DNA of 64,000 bases from Microvirga lotononidis (GCF_034627025.1 NZ_CP141048.1:310001-374000); one strand, 5' to 3'; positions 40,000 to 50,370 are shown, counted from the stretch's first letter. The notes: generated by a model not told the origin, from the sequence alone. Translations and numbers: made by a program.

Positions 40000-40092
40000 T
40001 CGTCATCACCGGCCTTGTGCCGGTCATCCAGCTCAGAGAAGCGCAACCGCCTCACACAATCGGGATGGCCGGGACAAGCCCGGCCATGACGA
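40000..40092. repeat. Composite palindromic repeat element
   Basis: Outer arms TCGTCAT (40000-40006) and ATGACGA (40086-40092) enclose two hairpins: ACCGGC-CTTGT-GCCGGT (40008-40024) and ATGGCCGGG-ACAAG-CCCGGCCAT (40065-40087). Elements with the same GGCCGGGACAAGCCCGGCC core are frequent between genes in Hyphomicrobiales. It lies in the 349-base gap between the PhzF-like gene and the transporter; nothing else was seen there. Confidence 0.72.
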
Positions 40093-40143
40093 GTGCGTCC
40101 ACGAAAACCGGATGCAGATTGTGCCGGCGCGGCTGCAGGCCAT

Positions 40144-41166
40144 CTAGATCGCCGCCTGCCGCACGAAGCGATCGTTGAAGGTCGCTGCGAGATCCACCTT
40201 GGCGTCCTTCAGCTCCGGATCGAGCTGACGCAGCATGTCGAGCACGCTCTGCATACCGGCCATCTGGATGATGCCGTCACGGGAGTAGCTCTCGAGCGAA
40301 TTCTGCACGGCTTTGAGGTAGAGCGGCTTGTCGCCCAGGTAATATTCCTCCGGCACCGTTGCGGCGATATCCTCGGGCTTTGCGGTCTGAAGCCACTTCA
40401 GCGTTTTCACGAACGCATTGACGAGACGCTGCGTGGTCTGCGGGTTCTTCTCGATGAAATCCTTCTTCGTATAGAGGGTCGCCGCCGGGTTCGAGCCGCC
40501 GAAGAGTTGGCGGGTTCCCGCTTCCGTGCGTGTGTCGATCAGGATCTGAATGTCCCCGTCGGCTTCGAGCTTGGCGATGACCGGATCGAGATGGGAGATC
40601 ACATCGATCTCGCCCTTCTGCATGGCCGCCACCGCACTGGCGCCGGAACCCACACCGATGATGGCGGCATCCGACGGCTTCAGGCCGGCCTTCACCATGG
40701 CATATTGCGCGGTGAGAGCTGTCGAGGAACCGGGTGCGGTCACACCGATCTTGAGACCCTTGAAGTCGGCGGCCGATTTGATCTGTCCGGCCTTGTCCTT
40801 CTTGACCGCGATCACGATCGCCGGAAAGCGGCCGAGTTCCGTGACGGCCACCACGTCCTGCCCCTTGGCCTGCATCCGGATGGTGTGCTCATAGGCCCCG
40901 GTCACCACATCGACGGAACCGCCGATGAGAGCCTGCAGGGACTTCGCGCCGCCGCCGAAATCGTTGATCTCGACCTCGAGGCCCTGCTCCTTGAAGAAGC
41001 CTTTGCGCTCGGCGATGGTCAGCGGCAGGTAATAGAGCAGCGGCTTGCCGCCGACGCCGAGCGTCACCTTCGTCTTTTCCGGGGCTCCCTGGGCGAAAGC
41101 CTTCGGGCCCAGAGCCGCCGAGAGTCCCAAGGCTCCGGCTGTCTTCAAGAATGTACGGCGTTCCAT
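40144..41166 (-). CDS. ABC transporter substrate-binding protein, SsuA/NMT1-like
   Basis: 340 residues. A Tat-type signal (RRTFLKTAG, ending AFAQG) suggests folded export. The mature protein begins KVTLGVGGKPLLYYLPLTIAERKGFFKEQGLEVEI, the usual start of nitrate/sulfonate/taurine or pyrimidine-precursor binding proteins, and contains GVTAPGSSTALTAQYAM. The real ligand is undetermined. Third gene of a three-gene ABC unit read ATPase, permease, binding protein; 35 bases separate it from the permease. Confidence 0.87.
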   Translation of the reverse strand: MERRTFLKTAGALGLSAALGPKAFAQGAPEKTKVTLGVGGKPLLYYLPLTIAERKGFFKEQGLEVEINDFGGGAKSLQALIGGSVDVVTGAYEHTIRMQAKGQDVVAVTELGRFPAIVIAVKKDKAGQIKSAADFKGLKIGVTAPGSSTALTAQYAMVKAGLKPSDAAIIGVGSGASAVAAMQKGEIDVISHLDPVIAKLEADGDIQILIDTRTEAGTRQLFGGSNPAATLYTKKDFIEKNPQTTQRLVNAFVKTLKWLQTAKPEDIAATVPEEYYLGDKPLYLKAVQNSLESYSRDGIIQMAGMQSVLDMLRQLDPELKDAKVDLAATFNDRFVRQAAI

Positions 41167-41201
41167 GGCGTTTCTCCCTGCTTTGATGGATTCTGTCGAT
41201 T

Positions 41202-41993
41202 CTATGTCCGTGCGGCCAAGGATGTCTGCGGCCTCCAGACGAGGAAGCTGTTCTCGATCCTCGTGACGAGCATGTCGATGAGGATGACGAAGACGGACAG
41301 GATCAGCATGCCGGCGAAGACGCCCGTCACGTCGAAGACGCTTTCGGCCTCATGGATCTTGTAGCCGAGACCGGCGGACGATCCGAGATATTCGCCGACG
41401 ACGGCGCCGACGAGAGCAAAACCTACGGACGTGTGAAGTGATGAGAACACCCAGGTCAGCGCCGAGGGCCAATAGACGTGCCGGAGCAGCTGACGTTCGT
41501 TCATGCCGAGCATCCGCGCATTGGCGAGCACGACGGGCGACACTTCGCGGACGCCTTGATACACGTTGAAGAATACGATGAAGAACACCAACGTGAAGCC
41601 GAGCGCCACTTTCGACCAGATGCCGAGGCCGAACCACAGGGCGAAGATCGGGGCGAGCACCACGCGCGGCAGCGCATTCGCGGCCTTGATGTAAGGATCG
41701 AAGACGGCGGCCAGCAGTTCCTTCCTGGCGAACAGGAAGCCGAAGATGATGCCGCCGCCCGCGCCGATCAGAAAAGCCAGAATGGTTTCGACCAACGTGA
41801 TCCAGAGATGGCCCCAGATCTCGCCGCTGGCGAAGAGCGTCCAGCACCGTTTCAGCACATCGAGAGGCGTCGAGAAGAAGAATTGGATCTGCTTGGGCGT
41901 TCCCGAAAGCGGATAGACGGTCAGCACGTGCCACAGCAGAAGGAAGACCAAACCCACGCCGATCTGCAGGACGGTCAGTTTCAGGCGCGGCAT
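41202..41993 (-). CDS. ABC transporter permease, SsuC-like
   Basis: 263 residues, six membrane helices. The permease EAA loop is present as LGMNERQLLRHVYWPSALTWVFSSL. ALPRVVLAPIFALWFGLG is typical of the SsuC/TauC class. ATG 41991-41993 overlaps the stop of the ATPase gene by three to four bases (ATGA), which fixes the start. Confidence 0.88.
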   Translation of the reverse strand: MPRLKLTVLQIGVGLVFLLLWHVLTVYPLSGTPKQIQFFFSTPLDVLKRCWTLFASGEIWGHLWITLVETILAFLIGAGGGIIFGFLFARKELLAAVFDPYIKAANALPRVVLAPIFALWFGLGIWSKVALGFTLVFFIVFFNVYQGVREVSPVVLANARMLGMNERQLLRHVYWPSALTWVFSSLHTSVGFALVGAVVGEYLGSSAGLGYKIHEAESVFDVTGVFAGMLILSVFVILIDMLVTRIENSFLVWRPQTSLAART

Positions 41994-42805
41994 CACGCTC
42001 CCTCCCCTTGGCTGTAGGCTTTCTGGACTTCGACCCGCAGGCTCGCCCAGATCTCCTTGTGAATGTGGTGGAAGGTCGGCTCCATGCGCACCTCCGCGAT
42101 ATCGCGCGGGCGAGGCAGCGACACTGCGAAGTCGCCGATGATCCGCGCGGCGGGCCCCGCCGACATCAGAACCACGCGATCGGCCAGGGCGATGGCCTCC
42201 TCGAGATCGTGCGTGACGAACATCACCGCCTTGCGATCCGCCGCCCACAAGCTCAAGAGCAGATTGCCCATGATCTGCCGCGTCTGTGCGTCCAGCGGAC
42301 CGAACGGCTCATCCATCAAAAGGATCTCGGGATCGCGGATCAGGACCTGCGCCAAGGCCACGCGCTTGCGCTGCCCGCCGGAGAGCATGTGCGGATACCG
42401 ATCGACGAAGGCCGAGAGACCGACACGTCCGAGCCACTCCCGCGCGCGCTGCGAAGCCTCCCCGCGCGTCACTCCTTTCGATTCGAGCGCGACCGCCACG
42501 TTGTCGAGAGCCGTCTTCCACGGCATCAGCGCATCCTGCTGGAAGAGGTAGCCGGCGCGCAGATTGAGGCTGGTCAGATCGGTGCCGAAGATCTTGACCT
42601 GACCGGCCGACGGTTTCAGCAAGCCGGCAGCCGCATTGAGGATCGTGGACTTTCCAGAGCCCGTGGGTCCGACGATCGCCACGAACTCGCCCGGACGGAC
42701 CGAGAGGTCGATGCCGCTGACCGCCGTGTAACCACCGACCTTAGGCCCGAACGTGATGGCAACATCGTTGAGCGCCACCGCCGCGAGGGAGGTTGCCTGA
42801 TCCAT
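41993..42805 (-). CDS. ABC transporter ATP-binding protein, SsuB-like
   Basis: 270 residues. Walker A GPTGSGKST (~46-54), Q-loop FQQDALMPWKT, signature LSGGQRKRVALAQ, Walker B EILLMDEPFGPLD and switch His THDLEEAI are all complete. I chose ATG 42805 (MDQATSL): GAGGAG lies six bases before it, while the ATG four codons earlier has none. First gene of the transporter unit. Confidence 0.9.
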   Translation of the reverse strand: MDQATSLAAVALNDVAITFGPKVGGYTAVSGIDLSVRPGEFVAIVGPTGSGKSTILNAAAGLLKPSAGQVKIFGTDLTSLNLRAGYLFQQDALMPWKTALDNVAVALESKGVTRGEASQRAREWLGRVGLSAFVDRYPHMLSGGQRKRVALAQVLIRDPEILLMDEPFGPLDAQTRQIMGNLLLSLWAADRKAVMFVTHDLEEAIALADRVVLMSAGPAARIIGDFAVSLPRPRDIAEVRMEPTFHHIHKEIWASLRVEVQKAYSQGEGA

Positions 42806-42942
42806 TCCGCTCCTCATGACCCTTCGTTAGGATGGCATTCTAGGACCGCCTGAAGAAGGATCGCAAGGCAGCCCGCCTTCGCCCTTCGGCCTATTGGCCT
42901 CTCACGGCCGAGCCGAATCAGGTCGTTGGGATCGAGGCAGAC

Positions 42943-43791
42943 TCAAACCTCTGTCACGTCGAAGCGGTGCGAAGGCGAGACGAACTCATCCTGCGCCGCG
43001 ATGGTGAGGATCTCGCGGGATCCTGCCTCCTCCGTGCGCTTGAGCAGGCCGTAGACGGAGGCCGACGCTGCGGCGAGGGCCGTCGGGGCCGAGCGCGAGC
43101 GGGCATAATGAACGAAGAAGAGCGCCGCGATGGCATCCCCTGCCCCGTTCACGGAGAGGGACAGCTTCGGCGTCCGCACGCGCCAGAACTGGCCACCCTC
43201 GCCGGCCACGAGATCGACACTGTCGGCCGGCGTCTCCTTCGTTTCGACCGAGGTTACGAGAATGACCTTGGGGCCCAAGGCCTGCACGGCCAAGACGGCC
43301 CGCTTCACGTCGTCCAGGGTCTGCGTCCCGATGCCGGACAGGTAGTCCAGCTCGAACTGGTTCGGCGTGATGATGTCGGCCGCCGGCACGGCCTGCTCGC
43401 GCATGAATTCCGGGATGCCCGGTCGCACGAACACACCCCGGCCCACGTCACCGATGACGGGGTCGCAGCAATAGAGAGCCTCCGGATTGAGCGCGCGTAC
43501 CCGCGCCACAGCCGAGAGGATCGCGTTGCCGATATCGGCGGAGCCCATATAGCCTGAGAGAACGCCATCGCAGCGGTCCAGAACGCCCCGCTCCGCTATG
43601 CCCTCGACGAGGTCTTCGATGGCCGGACCGTCGAAGACGCGGCCTTTCCAGGAACCGTAGCCGGTATGGTTGGAGAACTGCACCGTGTGAATGGGCCACA
43701 CCTCGACGCCGAGGCGCTGCATCGGAAACACCGCCGAGGCGTTACCCACATGGCCGTAGGCGACATGGGACTGGATCGAGAGAACATTCAT
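42943..43791 (-). CDS. pdxY: Pyridoxal kinase
   Basis: 282 residues, ribokinase superfamily. Converts pyridoxal to pyridoxal 5'-phosphate in the salvage pathway. It begins [20 protein letters not shown], the pyridoxal kinase N-terminus, contains [10 protein letters not shown], the ATP site [12 protein letters not shown], and the anion-hole motif [11 protein letters not shown] where the family has GTGD (here NGAGD, as in many PdxY). Monocistronic; no terminator seen. Confidence 0.93.
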   Translation of the reverse strand: MNVLSIQSHVAYGHVGNASAVFPMQRLGVEVWPIHTVQFSNHTGYGSWKGRVFDGPAIEDLVEGIAERGVLDRCDGVLSGYMGSADIGNAILSAVARVRALNPEALYCCDPVIGDVGRGVFVRPGIPEFMREQAVPAADIITPNQFELDYLSGIGTQTLDDVKRAVLAVQALGPKVILVTSVETKETPADSVDLVAGEGGQFWRVRTPKLSLSVNGAGDAIAALFFVHYARSRSAPTALAAASASVYGLLKRTEEAGSREILTIAAQDEFVSPSHRFDVTEV

Positions 43792-43946
43792 AGCTCAGGC
43801 CCCCTTTCCCTCTCCCGTTAGCGCAAGAGCGGCTTCGCCACAAATCGCCTGATGTGATCAGATTCATCACAAAGGCCATTGGTTCTTCCCGCGACAAGCC
43901 ATATTGACCCTGGTACCGGCACCAGGACAGGACTTTCGACGGCACC

Positions 43947-44468
43947 ATGGACATCGAGTTTCTGAAGACCAGCATCCTGGAATTCGTGCAGAACCATAGG
44001 GCCTATGCACCCTTCGTCCTTGGGCTCATGACCTTTGCCGAGTCTCTGGCCTTCATCTCCCTGCTGCTGCCCACCATGACGATCCTGGTCGCCGTCGGTT
44101 TCATCCTGGCGGCCGCCGAGATCCCGTTCTGGGTAGCATGGTCCGGCGCAGTCTGCGGCGCCTTTCTCGGCAACTGGCTGTCCTATGCCATTGGCCAGCG
44201 GCTCAAGGAGACCGCTTACGACGTCTGGCCCCTGTCCCGCCATCCGAAGCTGGTCGAGCGCGGAGAGAGCTTCTTTCAGCGCTTTGGCCCCTGGGCGGTC
44301 TTCCTGGGCCGGTTCTTCGGCCCGATCCGAGCCGTCATCGCCTTGATCGCAGGCATCTTCCTGATGCCCCAGATCCTGTTCCAAGCCGCGAACCTGGCAT
44401 CGGCATCCGTCTGGGCCTTCGTGATCCTCGCGCCTGGCGCCGGGCTCGCGCATTACCTGCTGTGGTAG
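43947..44468 (+). CDS. DedA-family membrane protein
   Basis: 173 residues, four to five hydrophobic spans. DedA/SNARE-associated signatures: FAESLAFISLLLPTMTIL, FLGNWLSYAIGQRL and FLGRFFGPIRAVIALIAG. The family includes undecaprenyl-phosphate and phospholipid flippases; which lipid is moved here is unknown. Shorter than the usual ~200 residues, lacking part of the C-terminus. Start ATG follows GGCACC with a weak ribosome site (GACAGGA further up). Confidence 0.87.
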   Translation: MDIEFLKTSILEFVQNHRAYAPFVLGLMTFAESLAFISLLLPTMTILVAVGFILAAAEIPFWVAWSGAVCGAFLGNWLSYAIGQRLKETAYDVWPLSRHPKLVERGESFFQRFGPWAVFLGRFFGPIRAVIALIAGIFLMPQILFQAANLASASVWAFVILAPGAGLAHYLLW

Positions 44469-44532
44469 GTGGGCGCAGCCTGGAACCCGGTGTGCCACGG
44501 GTCATTATCCCCGATCACCAAGGAGGCTACCC

Positions 44533-44688
44533 ATGGGCAAAGGCAAGATGAACGGCGACAACTCCGCCGAGAGCAAGAAGCACCCCGGCACCCAAATCCG
44601 CGGCTCGGGCGGAACGATGAAGAACCGCCAAGATCCCGGCAAGCAGGACAACAACAAGGCTGCGAACACCAAGAGCAACCAGCAGTAA
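44533..44688 (+). CDS. Small hydrophilic protein, 51 residues
   Basis: AAGGAGG lies eight bases ahead of ATG 44533, and a hairpin follows the stop closely, so this looks like a complete small gene. The product is almost all polar (Lys, Asn, Gln, Gly, Ser) with no hydrophobic core: MGKGKMNGDNSAESKK at the start and NKAANTKSNQQ at the end. It contains GTQIRGSGGTMKNRQ. Likely intrinsically disordered; function unknown. Confidence 0.68.
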   Translation: MGKGKMNGDNSAESKKHPGTQIRGSGGTMKNRQDPGKQDNNKAANTKSNQQ

Positions 44689-44694
44689 GAATCC

Positions 44695-44720
44695 GGCGGT
44701 TCACCCAACGGTGAGCCGCC
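44695..44720 (+). terminator. Terminator after the 51-residue protein gene
   Basis: GGCGGTTCACC and GGTGAGCCGCC form an eleven-base stem with one central mismatch around CAAC. TCTCCCCTTCGTTT follows, a moderately T-rich tail. Confidence 0.6.
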
Positions 44721-44798
44721 TCTCCCCTTCGTTTCCGGAGGTGGCAGCGGCTTGCCGCAATGTTAGTGCGACTGCAATAACATTGCGGAAATCAAGTC

Positions 44799-45146
44799 GT
44801 GTCTCTTTCCACTTCCGGCTCCGATGATGAGCCTCATCCCGTTCTTTCGGTCGACAAGGCAGGCGGCCTTTTGGGAACCGGCCTTCCGGCTGCCTGGTGG
44901 CCCTCCGTCGGCAGCGTGGCGTCTCTCATGTTCGCGATCTTCTGGATGCTGCAGAGCTGGGAGGAAGCCAAGCCGCTGGTGGGCGCGACAAAGGTCAATT
45001 ACCTGACGCAAGGTCTCGCCGGACTTATGGTGGCCCTTCTGTGCTCCTGCGGCATCTACCGGTTCTGGAAGGAGCGTTCCGAGACGATCGGCATCGTTCT
45101 CGGCGCCCTCCTGGCTGCCGCGGCCATGACATTGCACCGTATGTGA
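44799..45146 (+). CDS. Small membrane protein of unknown function
   Basis: 115 residues starting at GTG 44799. Three hydrophobic segments (~38-51, 69-87, 96-110) after a polar N-terminus. No motif I recognise. A weak purine stretch GCGGAAA precedes the start; the GTG start is the only one giving the full frame. The gene lies alone between the 51-residue gene and the ilvC terminator. Confidence 0.55.
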   Translation: MSLSTSGSDDEPHPVLSVDKAGGLLGTGLPAAWWPSVGSVASLMFAIFWMLQSWEEAKPLVGATKVNYLTQGLAGLMVALLCSCGIYRFWKERSETIGIVLGALLAAAAMTLHRM

Positions 45147-45207
45147 GCCGAGCACGGCCGTGACGCAGGACCGTCTGCTTGCACACGTGAGGTCATGGAA
45201 ACAAAAA

Positions 45208-45233
45208 AGCCTCGAAGGGATCCCTTCGAGGCT
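45208..45233 (-). terminator. Rho-independent terminator of ilvC
   Basis: A perfect 26-base palindrome, AGCCTCGAAGGGA and its complement TCCCTTCGAGGCT, is followed on the minus strand by a run of six T (45203-45208 region). It starts 33 bases after the ilvC stop. Confidence 0.9.
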
Positions 45234-45266
45234 CTCGCACGGACCAGACGCATCGTCTGGAAGGCC

Positions 45267-46370
<1,104 letters not shown>

Positions 46371-46562
46371 TCATCAGGCGCCGCTTTTAGCGAATAAAAC
46401 TGCGCTGACAAGGTGTTGTTTGTAGCAAAACTGCGAACCACTCCCGCTTTCGGCGCAGAGCTGCGCGTTTTGTCAACAAACGATCCGAGCCCGGAGAGTT
46501 CAAACAGCTCTCCCATGCTCTAGATTGGCTTTACTCTTTTGTGTCGAGAAGGATGACACCGC

Positions 46563-47108
46563 ATGCAGCGCATGGCCACTCCCGACGAAGTGCTCGATTT
46601 CTGGCGCGAGGCCGGACCGGAGAAGTGGTTCTCGAAGGATGAAGCCTTCGACCAAGTCTGCCGGGACCGTTTCCTGCCCACCTACGAGGCCGCCGCGCGC
46701 GGCGATCTCAACGAGTGGGAGCTCACCCCGGAGGGCGCGCTCGCCGTCATTCTCCTCCTCGACCAGTTTCCCCGGAACATGTTCCGAGGCAAACGCGAAA
46801 CCTACAAAACCGACCCGGTCGCCCTGATGGTCGCGGACCGCGCCATCGAGCGCGGTTTCGACACAAGGGTGGAACCCGAATTCCGCCGATTCTTCTACCT
46901 GCCCTTCATGCACTCCGAGTCCTTGCGGCATCAGGAGCGTTCGGTGACCTTGAACGAAGCCCTCGGCGAGGACTCCATCAAGTGGGCCCGTCACCATCAC
47001 GAGATCATTGCCCGCTTCGGCCGCTTCCCGCACCGCAATGCCCTCCTCGGTCGCGAGTCGACGTCGGAAGAGGAAGCGTTCCTGAAGGAGAACGACTTCA
47101 GAGGCTGA
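46563..47108 (+). CDS. DUF924 family protein
   Basis: 181 residues. The family pattern is clear: EVLDFWREAGPEKWF at the start, AVILLLDQFPRNMFRG in the middle and FFYLPFMHSESL with ARHHHEIIARFGRFPHRNALLGRES at the end. TPR-like all-helical fold, unknown function. GAAGGA lies nine bases before ATG. It converges with ilvN, three bases apart. Confidence 0.9.
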   Translation: MQRMATPDEVLDFWREAGPEKWFSKDEAFDQVCRDRFLPTYEAAARGDLNEWELTPEGALAVILLLDQFPRNMFRGKRETYKTDPVALMVADRAIERGFDTRVEPEFRRFFYLPFMHSESLRHQERSVTLNEALGEDSIKWARHHHEIIARFGRFPHRNALLGRESTSEEEAFLKENDFRG

Positions 47109-47111
47109 TCC

Positions 47112-47657
47112 TTACAGGATCGCTTCCGCGCCACGCGCCATGGCGGCAACCCCGGTCCGGGACACCTCCACGAGGCCAACCGCCGTCATCAGCTTGATGA
47201 AGCGCTCGACCTCGTCGGTCGTGCCGGTCAGTTCGTAGACGAAAGACGTCAGCGTCGCGTCGAGGGTGCGGGCGCCGAAGGCGGAAGCGAGGCGCATGGC
47301 CTCCACCCGGTGGTCACCTTTGCCGACGACCTTCACGAGGCACAGCTCACGCTCGACCGCTTCGCCGGTCATCGTAAGATCCACGACGCGATGCACGGGC
47401 ACGAGGCGCTCCAGCTGGCTCTTGATCTGCTGAATGATGCTGTCCGTGCCCGTGGTCACGATCGTGATGCGCGAAATGTGCGCCTCGTGCTCGGTTTCGG
47501 TGACGGTCAGGCTCTCGATATTGTAGCCGCGGCCCGAGAACAGGCCCGCGATGCGCGCAAGGACGCCCGGCTCGTTGTCGACGACGACGGCGAGCGTGTG
47601 CCGGTTCGACGGCTCGACGCGGGTCGCATCGGGATAATGGGTTTTCATCTGAAGCAT
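47112..47657 (-). CDS. ilvN: Acetolactate synthase small (regulatory) subunit
   Basis: 181 residues. Two ACT-type halves: LAVVVDNEPGVLARIAGLFSGRGYNIESLTV at ~21-52, the valine-binding ACT domain, and a C-terminal half with MRLASAFGARTLDATLTSFVYELTG. It activates IlvI and confers valine feedback. ATG 47657 is chosen (MLQMKTHYP); a second ATG three codons on is possible. The gene is separated from ilvI by a GST-like gene, an unusual insertion. Also named ilvH. Confidence 0.93.
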   Translation of the reverse strand: MLQMKTHYPDATRVEPSNRHTLAVVVDNEPGVLARIAGLFSGRGYNIESLTVTETEHEAHISRITIVTTGTDSIIQQIKSQLERLVPVHRVVDLTMTGEAVERELCLVKVVGKGDHRVEAMRLASAFGARTLDATLTSFVYELTGTTDEVERFIKLMTAVGLVEVSRTGVAAMARGAEAIL

Positions 47658-47686
47658 GGTCTGGATTCCCGAAGTCTGATGTGGTC

Positions 47687-48367
47687 TCAAGCCGCCTTGC
47701 GGCAATTCTCGATCGCCTCTTCGTCGACCTCGTCGGCCGCGACGACCCACTCTTCCGTCAGGGCAGCCGAACGCCATTCCTGGAAAGCAGGCAGCGAGAG
47801 GATCGCATCAACATAGGCGCGCGTCATCGCATCGAGGGCGATGGAATAGGTGTCGAGACGCGTCGCGAGCGGCGCATACATGGCATCGGCCGCCGTGAAC
47901 GCGCCGAAAAGGAACGGGCCGCCCGCACCAAAGCGCTCACGGGCCTGATGGACGATCTCGCTGAAGCGGGCAACATCGCGCGCAACGGCCTCGCCCCTGT
48001 CCTTCTGCGCGTATTTCCTGCCGAGATTCATTGGGCACGCGGAACGCAGAGCCGAGAAGCCCGCATGCATTTCCGCAGCGACCGAGCGCGCCATGGCACG
48101 CGCTTCGCGGACCTCGGGCCACACCGGCGCATGATAGGCTTCGCCTACATATTCCATGATGGCGATCGTCTCCCACACGGTCGCATCGCCGTCGATGAGG
48201 ATCGGCACCTTGCCGGCCGGCGAGTGCCTGAGCACCTTCGCCTTCGTGTCAGGCAGGTCGAGCGGAATGATGATCTCGTCGAAGGAGATCCCAAGCTGCT
48301 TCATCAACAGCCAGGGGCGCAGCGACCAGGACGAGTAGCACTTATTCGCGATGACAAGAGTCGGCAT
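47687..48367 (-). CDS. Glutathione S-transferase-like protein
   Basis: 226 residues. N-terminal thioredoxin-like half: TLVIANKCYSSWSLRPWLLMKQLGI with the Ser residue near 12-14 as possible glutathione-activating residue, and the GSH-gamma-Glu site cis-Pro in GKVPILIDGD followed by ETIAIMEYVGE. The C-terminal half is all-helical with AADAMYAPLATRL. AAGGAG lies seven bases before ATG 48367. Its position between ilvI and ilvN on the same strand suggests co-transcription; metabolic connection unknown. Confidence 0.87.
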   Translation of the reverse strand: MPTLVIANKCYSSWSLRPWLLMKQLGISFDEIIIPLDLPDTKAKVLRHSPAGKVPILIDGDATVWETIAIMEYVGEAYHAPVWPEVREARAMARSVAAEMHAGFSALRSACPMNLGRKYAQKDRGEAVARDVARFSEIVHQARERFGAGGPFLFGAFTAADAMYAPLATRLDTYSIALDAMTRAYVDAILSLPAFQEWRSAALTEEWVVAADEVDEEAIENCRKAA

Positions 48368-48382
48368 CACAAGTCTCCTTTC

Positions 48383-48406
48383 CCCTCTCTCTTCCGGGAG
48401 AGGGGT
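48383..48406 (-). other. Intercistronic hairpin between ilvI and the GST-like gene
   Basis: CCCCTCTC (48383-48390) and GAGAGGGG (48399-48406) are perfect arms. It lies nine bases after the ilvI stop and just before the ribosome site of the next gene. No T-run, so probably an mRNA-stability or partial-termination element. Confidence 0.5.
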
Positions 48407-48415
48407 CTTGTTGCG

Positions 48416-50188
48416 TTACACCAGCATCTTGCCCTTCTCGTCGATGACGGACCCGATATCGGCTCCGGTCTCGCCCAGGTAATCGTTGAGCAGCATCTCG
48501 TTATGCGCCTTGCCCGAAGGAATCATCGGGAAGCAGTTTTCGGTCTTGTCGACGATGCAGTCGAAGATGACCGGACGGTTCACGTTGATCATCTCGAGGA
48601 TCTTCGCATCGAGATCGCCGGGCTTGTCGCAACGGATGCCGACGCCGCCATAAGCCTCGGCGAGCTTCACGAAATCGGGCAACGATTCCGAATAGCTCTG
48701 CGAGTAGCGTCCACCATGTAGCAGCTCCTGCCACTGACGCACCATGCCCATGTATTCGTTGTTGAGAATGAAGACCTTGATCGGCAGGTTGTACTGCAGG
48801 GCCGTCGACATCTCCTGCAGCATCATCTGGATCGAGGCTTCGCCGGCAATGTCGATCACGAGCGCATTGGGATGCGCCAGCTGCGCGCCGACGGCGGCCG
48901 GCAACCCGTAGCCCATGGTGCCGTGCCCGCCCGAGGTCATCCAGCGGTTCGGCTCCTCGAACTTGAAGTACTGGGCCGCCCACATCTGGTGCTGCCCCAC
49001 TTCGGTGGTGACATAGGTCTCTCGATCCTTCGTGAGCTCATAGAGACGCTGGATCGCATATTGCGGCTTGATGGTCTCGGCGGAGTTGCGGAAAGCGAGG
49101 CAGTTGCGGGCGCGCCAGCCTTCGATCTTGTTCCACCAATCCTGGAGCGCCGCCTTGTCGGGCTGATGAGCGCTCTGCCGCCACAGGCGCAGCATGTCCT
49201 CAAGCACGTGGGCGCAATCGCCGACGATCGGGATGTCAACCTTGACGGTCTTGTTGATGGAGGACTGATCGATGTCCACGTGGATGCGCTTGGAGAAGGG
49301 CGAGAACGCATCGAGCCGACCCGTGATGCGGTCGTCGAAGCGCGCTCCAAGATTGATCATCACGTCGCATTCATGCATCGCGAGATTGGCCTCGTAGGTG
49401 CCGTGCATGCCGAGCATGCCGAGCCACTGCCGGTCCGAAGCCGGATAGGCGCCCAGCCCCATCAGGGTCGATGTGATGGGGAAGCCCGTGAGTTGCACGA
49501 GCTCGCGCAGCAGCATGGCGGCTTGAGGTCCCGAGTTGATGACGCCGCCGCCCGTGTAGAACACCGGACGCTTGGCATTGGCCATCAGCTCCACGGCCGC
49601 GCGGATATGGTCCATGTCGCCCTTGACGGTCGGACGATAGGTCTTGTGCTGGTTGCTCAGGGGACGGGCATAGGAGCCGGACTTGAACTGGATGTCCTTC
49701 GGCAGATCGACCACGACCGGACCCGGGCGGCCATTCTGGGCCACGTAGAAGGCCTCGTGCAGGACGCGCGGCAGGTCCTCGATGGATTTGACCAGATAGT
49801 TGTGCTTCGTGCAGTGGCGGGTGATGCCGACCGTGTCGCATTCCTGGAAGGCGTCCGAACCGATGAGATGGGTCGGCACCTGGCCGGTGATGCAGACCAG
49901 CGGGATCGAATCCATCATTGCGTCGGCGAGCCCGGTGATCGCGTTGGTCGCGCCGGGACCGGAGGTCACCAGCACCACGCCCGGCTTGCCGGACGAGCGG
50001 GCATAACCTTCGGCCGCGTGCACGGCCCCCTGCTCGTGGCGAACGAGAACGTGGCGAACCTTATCCTGGTGGAAGAGCGCATCGTAGATCGGAAGCACCG
50101 CGCCGCCGGGATACCCGAAGATATGCTCAACACCCTGGTCCTGCAGGGCTCGGATCACCATTTCGGCTCCGGTCATCGTCTCGCTCAT
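48416..50188 (-). CDS. ilvI: Acetolactate synthase large (catalytic) subunit
   Basis: 590 residues, thiamine-diphosphate enzyme. The catalytic Glu lies in [16 protein letters not shown] (~49-64), FAD region in the middle ([16 protein letters not shown]), and ThDP/Mg motif GDGSF-like [37 protein letters not shown] near the C-terminus. Makes 2-acetolactate for valine/leucine or acetohydroxybutyrate for isoleucine. The leader upstream carries a complete attenuator. ilvB is an alternative name. Confidence 0.95.
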   Translation of the reverse strand: MSETMTGAEMVIRALQDQGVEHIFGYPGGAVLPIYDALFHQDKVRHVLVRHEQGAVHAAEGYARSSGKPGVVLVTSGPGATNAITGLADAMMDSIPLVCITGQVPTHLIGSDAFQECDTVGITRHCTKHNYLVKSIEDLPRVLHEAFYVAQNGRPGPVVVDLPKDIQFKSGSYARPLSNQHKTYRPTVKGDMDHIRAAVELMANAKRPVFYTGGGVINSGPQAAMLLRELVQLTGFPITSTLMGLGAYPASDRQWLGMLGMHGTYEANLAMHECDVMINLGARFDDRITGRLDAFSPFSKRIHVDIDQSSINKTVKVDIPIVGDCAHVLEDMLRLWRQSAHQPDKAALQDWWNKIEGWRARNCLAFRNSAETIKPQYAIQRLYELTKDRETYVTTEVGQHQMWAAQYFKFEEPNRWMTSGGHGTMGYGLPAAVGAQLAHPNALVIDIAGEASIQMMLQEMSTALQYNLPIKVFILNNEYMGMVRQWQELLHGGRYSQSYSESLPDFVKLAEAYGGVGIRCDKPGDLDAKILEMINVNRPVIFDCIVDKTENCFPMIPSGKAHNEMLLNDYLGETGADIGSVIDEKGKMLV

Positions 50189-50239
50189 CTTAACTGCTCC
50201 TCGGCATCTTTCGCATCGGTATCTTGGAATTCGGGCAAT

Positions 50240-50262
50240 AAAAAAGGCCCCTGAGGGGGCCT
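50240..50262 (-). terminator. ilv attenuator terminator
   Basis: On the minus strand AGGCCCC-CTCA-GGGGCCT-type stem (50245-50262) is followed directly by a run of six T. It lies between the leader peptide and ilvI, 52 bases before the ilvI start. Confidence 0.9.
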
Positions 50263-50264
50263 GT

Positions 50265-50312
50265 GCGCCATCGCCGGACCTGCGGGGATCAATCCCGCTC
50301 CGTCGATGGCGC
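50265..50312 (-). promoter_or_regulatory. Pause/anti-terminator stem of the ilv attenuator
   Basis: GCGCCATCG and CGATGGCGC are perfect nine-base arms (50304-50312 and 50265-50273) enclosing GCGGG/CCCGC. The first arm begins directly after the Val-Val codons of the leader peptide, so a ribosome stalled there would cover it. Confidence 0.75.
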
Positions 50313-50339
50313 TCGTACTACGAGAATAAGCTTGCGCAT
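50289..50339 (-). CDS. ilv leader peptide
   Basis: 16 residues, [16 protein letters not shown]. Leu-Ile-Leu-Val-Val covers all three branched-chain amino acids. It is followed by a stop within the loop of the pause stem, then by the rho-independent terminator. This is the standard layout of an attenuation leader that senses charged Leu, Ile and Val tRNAs. The ribosome site is weak (GAGAG about nine bases upstream). Confidence 0.85.
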   Translation of the reverse strand: MRKLILVVRAPSTERD

Positions 50340-50370
50340 GGGGGCAGCTCTCGGTTCAAAAGTTGCGCCG

